A DNA stretch of 5,322 nt from Sedimentisphaerales bacterium (GTDB lineage: Bacteria > Planctomycetota > Phycisphaerae > Sedimentisphaerales > SM23-30): assembly GCA_030634605.1 (NCBI GenBank), contig DAOWAK010000124.1, forward strand, positions 1 through 5,322. Reading direction: 5' to 3'. The first letter of the stretch is position 1; every line of letters begins with the position of its first letter. The notes under the pieces were generated by a model that saw only the letters and a list, made by a program, of their open reading frames with translations, was not told where the DNA came from and searched no databases. The position numbers were made by a program, and so were the translations under genes. Positions 1-4,720 of this stretch are shown one piece after another.

Positions 1-123
1 CATGTGTTTTTGTTGCCGGGTTTGCTGCTGATTCCGACGTTGGGCGGGATATTGTGCCAGGCGAAGCTGCAGAAAATTGACGGTTACAAACTGGATCCTT
101 CGTTCCGGCCGGCAGCATCATAG
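1..123 (+). CDS. C-terminal end of a membrane protein (partial)
   Basis: An open frame runs from base 1 to a TAG at 121-123 and gives 40 residues; the start lies outside the window. The visible part opens with a hydrophobic stretch rich in Leu, Ile, Val and Gly (about residues 2-19, containing LLPGLLLIPTLGG), which looks like the last transmembrane helix. A polar, Lys-containing tail of about 20 residues follows (KLQKIDGYKLDPSFRPAAS). This pattern suits the end of a multi-pass inner-membrane protein, for example a transporter of the major facilitator type, but 40 residues are too few to name a family. The next gene starts 67 bases downstream and appears to have its own promoter. Frame and stop are sure; the function is unknown. 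Confidence 0.6.
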   Translation, partial: HVFLLPGLLLIPTLGGILCQAKLQKIDGYKLDPSFRPAAS

Positions 124-154
124 CTGGGGCCGAGAAATCCCGACGTGAAAACCG

Positions 155-183
155 TTGACGATGCGCTAATCATCGGTTAGATT
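155..183 (+). promoter_or_regulatory. Predicted sigma70-type promoter of the TPR gene
   Basis: A -35 box TTGACG (155-160, 5 of 6 to consensus) and a -10 box TAGATT (178-183, 4 of 6) are separated by exactly 17 bases. The predicted transcription start, about 7 bases after the -10 box, falls at or next to the ATG at 191. An inverted repeat CGATG-N7-CATCG (159-175) fills much of the spacer and could be an operator. Read by eye only. Confidence 0.45.
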
Positions 184-190
184 TCCGGGC

Positions 191-1207
191 ATGAAAAATT
201 CAACTAAATTTCAGATTACGCTCGGGATTTTGATGGTTTCACAATGTTGTTGTGTCGGGTGTCGGGTTTCCGGCGTTCCGTGGCTGTCCAAGGCAAAAGC
301 GGTGGATCATTACGTTGACGCGACGATCATGCGTCAGAATCAGCAGACTGAAGAAGCCATCAAGGAACTGGAAGCGGCGGTGCAGTGGGATCACGGCTTT
401 GCGATGGGCTATTCGATGCTGGGTGATATGCAGCGGGAGCGGGGCAATTTCGACGAGGCGGCGGTTGCTTACGAAAACGCCTGCCGGCTGGACGCGTGGG
501 CTTTCAAAGATCACCTCAATCTGGGGCAGGTCTATCAAACACTCAAACGATTTGCGGACGCCATAACCGTGTATTACCGGGCGACGCAGCTGGAGCCGGA
601 CAGCGTTGATGCTAATTTCGGGCTGGGGGTTTGTTATTATGAGACCGAGAATTACGAGCAGGCGGCGGTGTATTGTCAAAAAGCTGCGTCTCTGGATCCG
701 GACAATGAAGAGATCATGGCCAGTGTCGGTGATATTTATCGCAAGACGGGTGATAATTATCAGGCTATTAACGCCTACAAGCAGGCGCTGGAAGTTGATG
801 GCGGACAGGTTGGGGTGATGTTGAGTCTGGGGACGGCTTATATCAATATGGATCGTCTGGATCCGGCGCTGATGATTCTGGAGAAAGCAGTTGAAGCAGC
901 ACCTGAAGACCCCGGCGCTCATGTGGTACTGGGTTTTTGCCTGCTGAAACGGAAAGAGTATGACCGGGCAATGAGCAGTTACGAAAAAGCGGTTCAGGTT
1001 GAACCGGAAAGTTTCAAGGGTTATAGTGGGATGGGGGTGACGTCGATGATGATGTACTTCAAGGATAAGCAGAATAAGGATTTGGCCCGGCAGGCGTTGG
1101 ACTACTGGCGTCGATCGCTGGAGTTGAATTCAGATCAGCCGCAAACTCAAAATCTGCTGAATAAATATTCACGCAAGTTGTTTCCCGCCCGGGCGGAATC
1201 GCGATAG
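191..1207 (+). CDS. TPR-repeat protein, probable lipoprotein
   Basis: The product has 338 residues. The N-terminus is a short basic segment (MKNSTK), a hydrophobic core and a cysteine cluster at C19, C20, C21 and C24. The VGC ending at C24 is the best lipobox, although the residue at -3 is Cys rather than Leu. Residues about 37-316 form roughly eight 34-residue tetratricopeptide repeats with the usual pattern of small and aromatic residues and a closing L-x-P or L-x-x-D turn, such as ATQLEPDS (131-138) and ASLDPDN (166-172). The last repeat carries a short insertion around residues 288-296 (MYFKDKQNK). TPR arrays are protein-binding scaffolds, so a periplasmic or outer-membrane assembly or tethering role is inferred; no catalytic domain is visible. 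ATG 191 is the only reasonable start, because an in-frame stop lies at 167-169 with no other start codon between. No Shine-Dalgarno precedes it. A 227-residue open frame on the opposite strand is a shadow. Confidence 0.9.
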   Translation: MKNSTKFQITLGILMVSQCCCVGCRVSGVPWLSKAKAVDHYVDATIMRQNQQTEEAIKELEAAVQWDHGFAMGYSMLGDMQRERGNFDEAAVAYENACRLDAWAFKDHLNLGQVYQTLKRFADAITVYYRATQLEPDSVDANFGLGVCYYETENYEQAAVYCQKAASLDPDNEEIMASVGDIYRKTGDNYQAINAYKQALEVDGGQVGVMLSLGTAYINMDRLDPALMILEKAVEAAPEDPGAHVVLGFCLLKRKEYDRAMSSYEKAVQVEPESFKGYSGMGVTSMMMYFKDKQNKDLARQALDYWRRSLELNSDQPQTQNLLNKYSRKLFPARAESR

Positions 1208-1283
1208 TCGTTCAGGGACGCCAGGCAGCAGTAATTTATCCAGCCAGGAAGGTCGGACTTACAGTTCAGATTTACAGATAAAA

Positions 1284-1319
1284 AAAAAGGAACGCCGGAC
1301 GAATCCGACGTTCCTTTTT
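1284..1319. terminator. Bidirectional rho-independent terminator
   Basis: An 11-bp stem (1284-1294 with 1309-1319, AAAAAGGAACG with its complement), one C/A mismatch and a 4-bp CGGA/TCCG stem close a CGAA tetraloop. On the plus strand the hairpin is followed by T5-G-T6 (1315-1326). On the minus strand it is followed by a T9 run (1288 down to 1280). It lies between two convergent genes, 76 bases after the TPR stop and about 40 bases after the DUF11 gene stop, and probably serves both. Confidence 0.9.
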
Positions 1320-1335
1320 GTTTTTTAACGGTCCC

Positions 1336-1351
1336 CTGTTCAGGTGAACAG
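1336..1351. repeat. Inverted repeat beside the terminator
   Basis: Two perfect 7-base arms, CTGTTCA and TGAACAG, flank a GG centre. The repeat begins 10 bases beyond the stop of the minus-strand DUF11 gene and lies before the main terminator. It may fold as a small 3' UTR hairpin or be a protein-binding dyad. No T-run follows it directly, so it is not a terminator by itself. Confidence 0.5.
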
Positions 1352-1361
1352 AGTTAACACG

Positions 1362-3635
1362 TTATTTATAGATGTGCGTGCTTTCGGTTTCCATAACAGG
1401 ACTGGTCATCTGGTCGCTGTTAAGTTCAATCTTGAAACGCACATCGCCGGCACCGATGCCCTTGACCACGAGCCGATAAGTGGCTTTGGCTTTGGGTGCC
1501 AGATTGGCCAACGGTGCGAAAGTTATTACCTTACCGGCAACGGCTGCAGTTGTCGGGCCGCTGCTGGAGACATAAGCCAGCTCAGCGGGCAGTGTGGCGA
1601 CAACCTTGATGCCGGTGCCAACTGCGGAACCCTGGTTGGTAACCGTGATGACGTAGGTTTCATTGGTGCCTATTTCGATCGGGTCTTCCAGGTCAACCAC
1701 TTCAAGCAGTATCGCTGCGATACCGGTTATCTTTGTGGAAGTCTCGGCTTGAGCGTTCACGCAGAGAGCTTCGGCGGTCACCCGGTTCTTTATGTTACCG
1801 ATTCGGGTAGCCTTGAGAGTTAGTGAAACTTTCTTAGTGACATTCGGAGCCAGAGTACCCAGGTTCCAGTTTACCTTGCCATCAGCGAAAGTGCCGCCGC
1901 CGGTAGCACTGACAAAGGTCATTCCGGATGGAATGGTGTCTGTCATAATGGCGTTCCGGGCGTCGCCGTCACCCTTATTGGTGATGGTGATTTCATAGGT
2001 GGCGTTACGGTTGACGTAACGTTCAGCCGGTCCGGTCTTGGTGAGCACCAGAACAGGTTCCTTGACAACAAGTTTATGGGTCGCTTCGGCTTTGAGATTA
2101 CCATCACCGGTAGCGACAGCTGTATTGTTGTAGGTACCCTTCTTGGCAGCCGTAACCTTGTAGGTGGCTTTCTTGGACTGGCCCGGTTGCAGGGTGCCGG
2201 CGTTAACAACGACAGAGGTCTGGCCGTCCGTGGTCTTGAGACCCGCGGGCAGTTTGTCAGAGACTTTGACGTTGGCTGCCGGTCCGTCACCGTTGTTGGT
2301 TACGGTAACCGTGTAAGTGATCGTCTCACAGACCAGAACCTCAGCCGGTCCGGTTTTGGTAAGTGCCAGCTTGGGAGCCGTTACCACCGTCGTCGCACAG
2401 GCGTTGGCTTTGAGGTTGTTGTTCGCAGTAACGTCGGCACAGTTTTCGAACGTGCCGGTCTTGGTGGCCTTGACTTTGACAGCAATCGCTTTGCTCTGCT
2501 GTTTAGTCAGGCTGCCCAGCGACCATTGCAGTTTCTGGCCGGCTACGCGGGCAGCAGGCGTACTCGAAACATAAGTAATACCGGCCGGTAAGACATCGAC
2601 AACCATCACGTTAGTCGCGACTGCTTTACCGGGATTGTTGACGGTGATGTTATATGTAATTGTATCACCGACACCGGCCTTGGCGGGTGCGGTTTTTTTG
2701 ATGCCGATCCGGGGACCGACCCAGGTTTTGGTCATCTTGCCCACTGCCAGACGCATAGCCGGGTTGCATTCGCCGCACTGTTCGCGAATGATTTCCATCT
2801 CGATGACGTTTTGGCCTTCAACCGGTCTGGCCTGGGCCAGTTTAACCTTGGCGACGCCCATGGCGTCGGTCTTGACCGAAATCGCTTTTTTTCCGGAGGG
2901 ATCAAACTTGGCGTCGGGGCCGCTGACAATCTTGAAATTGACAATTACGCCCGGTAGCGGGGTGCCGTCGGAGAACTGCGTAACTTTGACTTGCATGTCG
3001 TGCGTAGTGCCGATGGGGTTGGTCGCGTTAGGAGGCCATTCCCAGGTGGCATCGTTCCAGTGTTTGACGGCAAATACTTTGTGTTTGTCCCAGTCGAAAA
3101 TGGCAGGGGCATAGGCAACTACGTGGGTGTCGCCTTCAATCGGCGAAGTAATTGTCAGCCAGGTTTGGCCTTTTTTCAGATGAACATCGTCCGAGGGGTC
3201 GTTGTTGCCGCGGGTCAGGACATGATCACCGTAGTTGGTATGGCTGACAGCAAATTTATTGTCAACTTTATGCCCGCGGGTGTTGTACCAGCCGCTTTCG
3301 TCCACTTCAACAATTGAACCGACACTGCCTTCGGCGATCATCCACTCGACGCGTCTTCCGGTAAGCGGATTGCCCTCGGCGTCTTTAACGGTTGCTATCA
3401 GGACGTGCTGAGTTTGCACCGGGTTGGTGTCTTCCAGTGGAGTAACTTCCAGGGTTGCAGCCTGGGGATCGAAGTCCGAATAGTAGCCCCCCTCCATGGG
3501 TTTGCCATGTTCACGGCTGATGTGCCCCCCGTGTAAGACTCCGAACCTGGTCGGATAAGAGGAACAACCGGCGACCATTATTAATGTGGTCGCCAACAAT
3601 AATCCAAAAATAACCAGCGCTTGTTTTTTTTTCAC
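1362..3635 (-). CDS. Large lipoprotein with Ig-like and DUF11 repeats
   Basis: The product has 757 residues. It opens with a classic lipoprotein signal: MKKK, a hydrophobic core and the lipobox VAGC, giving lipidated C24. Residues about 70-180 and 205-300 resemble bacterial Ig-like (Big_1, invasin-type) domains, with motifs such as VKDAEGNPLTGRRVEW and SDGTPLPGVIVNF. Four DUF11-type repeats follow at about 310-418, 420-525, 526-637 and 640-755. Each carries a (T/N)YxITVxNxG strand and a LPxGxxYVS-like strand. Besides C24, cysteines lie at 287 and 290 (CGEC), 399, 413, 436 and 625, which could form disulfides. DUF11 domains occur in surface proteins, including the OmcB envelope protein of chlamydiae. 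A lipid-anchored structural or adhesive cell-surface role is inferred; no enzyme motif is seen. The start is GTG (3633-3635), backed by AAAGGAG six bases upstream and by the signal peptide directly after it. Other long open frames over this region are shadows. Confidence 0.92.
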   Translation of the reverse strand: MKKKQALVIFGLLLATTLIMVAGCSSYPTRFGVLHGGHISREHGKPMEGGYYSDFDPQAATLEVTPLEDTNPVQTQHVLIATVKDAEGNPLTGRRVEWMIAEGSVGSIVEVDESGWYNTRGHKVDNKFAVSHTNYGDHVLTRGNNDPSDDVHLKKGQTWLTITSPIEGDTHVVAYAPAIFDWDKHKVFAVKHWNDATWEWPPNATNPIGTTHDMQVKVTQFSDGTPLPGVIVNFKIVSGPDAKFDPSGKKAISVKTDAMGVAKVKLAQARPVEGQNVIEMEIIREQCGECNPAMRLAVGKMTKTWVGPRIGIKKTAPAKAGVGDTITYNITVNNPGKAVATNVMVVDVLPAGITYVSSTPAARVAGQKLQWSLGSLTKQQSKAIAVKVKATKTGTFENCADVTANNNLKANACATTVVTAPKLALTKTGPAEVLVCETITYTVTVTNNGDGPAANVKVSDKLPAGLKTTDGQTSVVVNAGTLQPGQSKKATYKVTAAKKGTYNNTAVATGDGNLKAEATHKLVVKEPVLVLTKTGPAERYVNRNATYEITITNKGDGDARNAIMTDTIPSGMTFVSATGGGTFADGKVNWNLGTLAPNVTKKVSLTLKATRIGNIKNRVTAEALCVNAQAETSTKITGIAAILLEVVDLEDPIEIGTNETYVITVTNQGSAVGTGIKVVATLPAELAYVSSSGPTTAAVAGKVITFAPLANLAPKAKATYRLVVKGIGAGDVRFKIELNSDQMTSPVMETESTHIYK
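1371..2708 (-). repeat. Four tandem DUF11 repeat units within the lipoprotein gene
   Basis: The unit boundaries are about 2382-2708, 2061-2378, 1725-2060 and 1371-1718, in order from the protein's N-terminal side. The second and third units are the most alike: both open with LTKTGPAE exactly 106 residues apart, and the DNA shares an identical 14-mer at 2023-2036 and 2341-2354 (318 bases apart). The first unit has the variant IKKTAPAK, and the fourth has lost the motif (LEVVDLED). This suggests an old internal duplication with a more recent second/third pair. Confidence 0.8.
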
Positions 3636-3641
3636 AATCGG

Positions 3642-3648
3642 CTCCTTT
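3642..3648 (-). promoter_or_regulatory. Shine-Dalgarno of the DUF11 lipoprotein gene
   Basis: AAAGGAG on the minus strand, with a 6-base spacer before GTG at 3635. It decides the start, since the initiation codon is GTG rather than ATG. Confidence 0.85.
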
Positions 3649-3679
3649 CGAGGACTTGAAAAAACATTAATTGCTGCTC

Positions 3680-3695
3680 TGAGGTCTAGGCCTCA
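3680..3695. repeat. Near-perfect 16-base palindrome in the DUF11 gene leader
   Basis: TGAGGTCTAGGCCTCA matches its reverse complement at 14 of 16 positions; the single mismatched pair is a T/G. It lies 45-60 bases upstream of the DUF11 GTG start. It could be an operator or a small leader hairpin (5-bp stem in the minus-strand RNA). Confidence 0.45.
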
Positions 3696-3793
3696 CGATG
3701 TAAATTACCTATACTTAGCAAAAATAGTTCAAAACATTAACTTCAGGCAAAGCCCTTTCGTAAAAGCTCGTTCGTTAAAACTGAACATCTGGT

Positions 3794-3833
3794 CCAGGAA
3801 ACCTTCGAAAGGCTCATCCATTCTATTCCCTGG
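3794..3833. repeat. Inverted repeat overlapping the candidate DUF11 promoter
   Basis: Arms CCAGGAAA (3794-3801) and TTCCCTGG (3826-3833) pair over 8 positions, one of them a G/T pair. A small CCTT/AAGG hairpin is nested inside (3802-3812). The outer arm at 3826-3833 abuts the predicted -10 box and the other arm lies just past the predicted start, as in an operator or a fold in the early transcript. Confidence 0.35.
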
Positions 3834-3849
3834 CAGGCCCTGAAATCAA
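3820..3849 (-). promoter_or_regulatory. Candidate sigma70-type promoter of the DUF11 gene
   Basis: On the minus strand, a -35 box TTGATT (3844-3849, 4 of 6) and a -10 box TAGAAT (3820-3825, 5 of 6) are separated by 18 bases. The predicted start near 3813 would give a leader of about 178 bases containing the 3680-3695 palindrome. A weaker alternative nearer the gene (TTGAAC with GGTAAT, 17-base spacing) also exists, so the assignment is tentative. Confidence 0.35.
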
Positions 3850-3872
3850 GTGAATAAATAAAAAATTCCATG

Positions 3873-3900
3873 TCATTCTATGTGTATTGCATAGAACTGA
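3873..3900. repeat. Perfect 7-base dyad upstream of the DUF11 promoter
   Basis: TTCTATG (3876-3882) and CATAGAA (3890-3896) flank 7 bases. The pairing extends by TCA/TGA after one bulged base. The centre (3886) would lie about 73 bases upstream of the predicted DUF11 transcription start, a usual place for an activator site. On the minus strand a T6 run follows 7 bases after the stem, so a weak terminator is an alternative reading. Confidence 0.45.
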
Positions 3901-4090
3901 GAATTTATTGCTACTTAGTTATGTCAGGCGCCTGTCGCTGAGTTGTATTTTGGCTTATGGACAGATTTGCCATTTTGGTCGGCGGTTATGGGAGATGGGA
4001 TCTGTTGCAAGCACGTAAGTTATTTTAATATAACACTTTGCCACGAGGAGAATCGGAGGGTTTCCTGGGCCGAAAAAGCCGGGTTTGAAA

Positions 4091-4147
4091 ACTTTATTAT
4101 CGATAAAGTAGTTAGTACGGAGATAATTATCGGACTAAAATTTTAGT
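4091..4147. repeat. Cluster of palindromes with GATAA/TTATC half-sites
   Basis: Three palindromes lie within 57 bases: TTATCGATAA (4097-4106, inside the hairpin ACTTTAT-N5-ATAAAGT at 4091-4109), GATAATTATC (4122-4131) and ACTAAAATTTTAGT (4134-4147). The first two are built from the same half-sites, GATAA and TTATC, in opposite orders with centres 25 bases apart. This looks like a multi-site protein-binding region. No gene start is close, so the target is unclear. Confidence 0.4.
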
Positions 4148-4256
4148 TTGTCGGTGGATATCAGGGCATTTTGAAAGTTTTCCAGGACAGGGCTGTTTTT
4201 GAAAACCTGTTCGTGACATATCTAATGATATTTTAAGCATTTATGTAAATATTACT

Positions 4257-4286
4257 TGGCCCAAAATATTTGGGTGGCCCAAAATT
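4257..4286. repeat. Direct and inverted repeats with competing hairpins
   Basis: TGGCCCAAAAT occurs at 4257-4267 and 4275-4285, 18 bases apart. The TTTGGG between them (4269-4274) can pair with CCCAAA on either side (4260-4265 or 4278-4283), giving two mutually exclusive 6-bp hairpins. On the minus strand the hairpin 4283-4269 is followed by TATTTT, so it could act as a weak terminator about 50 bases after the receiver gene. Confidence 0.4.
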
Positions 4287-4299
4287 AAGGGAATGCGGG

Positions 4300-4313
4300 A
4301 TTTTTATAAAAAT
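4300..4313. repeat. Perfect 14-base AT palindrome after the receiver gene
   Basis: ATTTTTATAAAAAT lies 18-31 bases downstream of the receiver stop. It has no GC pairs in the stem, so a stable terminator is unlikely; a binding site or chance in AT-rich DNA is possible. Confidence 0.3.
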
Positions 4314-4330
4314 TGGATTATTTGTCAGGT

Positions 4331-4720
4331 CTAAGTAAGTAAAGAATTGATTTTGCTGATAAGGGTGCCGAACTTAATGGGCTTTTCCAGGAAATAGACC
4401 GCGGGCAAATCCGGTTCGTTCGTTCCGCAATCAATGAAGCCCAGGGGGGAATCGGATTTCAGGGCGGTGAGCATTATCAGGGGAATGTTTTTCAGTTTTT
4501 CCGATGAGCATTTCATGTGCCGGGCCAGTTCGAATCCAGCTGAATCGTCTTCCGGAAACATTACGTCCAGCAGAACCAGTTCGGGCCGGCGTTTCTCCAT
4601 CTGGGCCAAGGCCTTTTCAGGGCTGGGTTCGGTTTGAACTTCATGCCCGAGTTTGCGCAGCATCATAGCAGTCGCCGCGCAGAAATCGTCATCATCATCC
4701 ACGATTAACAGATATGCCAT
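4331..4720 (-). CDS. Stand-alone response regulator receiver (CheY-like)
   Basis: The product has 129 residues and is one receiver domain with no output domain. The acidic pocket is D8-D9 (in VDDDDDF), the phosphoacceptor is D52 (LVLLDVMFP), and the switch residues are T85 (IMLTA) and K113 (FLEKP), with Y109 near the signalling aromatic position. All key residues are present, so it should accept phosphate from a histidine kinase. The chosen ATG at 4718-4720 sits 8 bases after AAGGA (4729-4733) and directly precedes the first beta strand. A longer in-frame reading upstream to 4963 runs over the kinase gene in another frame and has no domain. The gene starts inside the 3' end of the kinase gene (26-base overlap), which implies one operon and probable translational coupling. 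With no DNA-binding or enzymatic part, the output is probably a protein contact or a further phosphorelay step. Confidence 0.93.
   Translation of the reverse strand: MAYLLIVDDDDDFCAATAMMLRKLGHEVQTEPSPEKALAQMEKRRPELVLLDVMFPEDDSAGFELARHMKCSSEKLKNIPLIMLTALKSDSPLGFIDCGTNEPDLPAVYFLEKPIKFGTLISKINSLLT

Larger units (their letters stand above)
3649..4330. other. Long gene-free AT-rich intergenic tract
   Basis: About 680 bases between the receiver gene stop and the DUF11 ribosome binding site hold no convincing gene. The short open frames here (3943-4146 plus, 3586-3843 plus, and 37 codons on the minus strand from 4240) lack Shine-Dalgarno sequences and recognisable domains. The tract is more AT-rich than the genes and dense in palindromes, listed separately. 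A 10-base direct repeat AAAACATTAA occurs at 3661-3670 and 3731-3740, exactly 70 bases apart. No tRNA and no riboswitch known to me was recognised. Confidence 0.65.

Noticed and set aside
239..922. 227-residue open frame on the minus strand inside the TPR gene
   Set aside because: It lies fully opposite a gene with clear TPR repeats, is rich in Arg, His and Ile in an irregular way, and has no domain or signal; it is a shadow frame.
1344..3317. Several plus-strand open frames of 68-171 residues opposite the DUF11 gene
   Set aside because: They are antisense to a repeat protein with a signal peptide and domains; they have no recognisable motif and arise from its codon bias.
3358..3635. Heme c binding suggested by CGEC (C287-C290) in the DUF11 protein
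   Set aside because: The motif is followed by Asn rather than His, so it is not a CXXCH heme site. The codons are at about 2766-2777; no other CXXCH is visible.
4030..4085. Possible cyclic-di-GMP riboswitch in the structured tract
   Set aside because: The conserved GGACGCAAAGCC-like core of the GEMM-I class is absent, and no gene start follows on the plus strand.
3943..4146. 67-residue plus-strand open frame in the gene-free tract
   Set aside because: It has a TTG start, no Shine-Dalgarno and no recognisable domain, and its end is set by a palindrome that gives LKF-stop on both strands.
4128..4240. 37-codon minus-strand open frame and an overlapping frame ending in STDKLKF
   Set aside because: The second reading looks mildly protein-like, so a decayed gene remnant is conceivable, but neither has a ribosome binding site or a family I recognise.
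4300..4313. AT palindrome as terminator of the kinase-receiver operon
   Set aside because: The stem has no GC pairs and would be too unstable to end transcription reliably.
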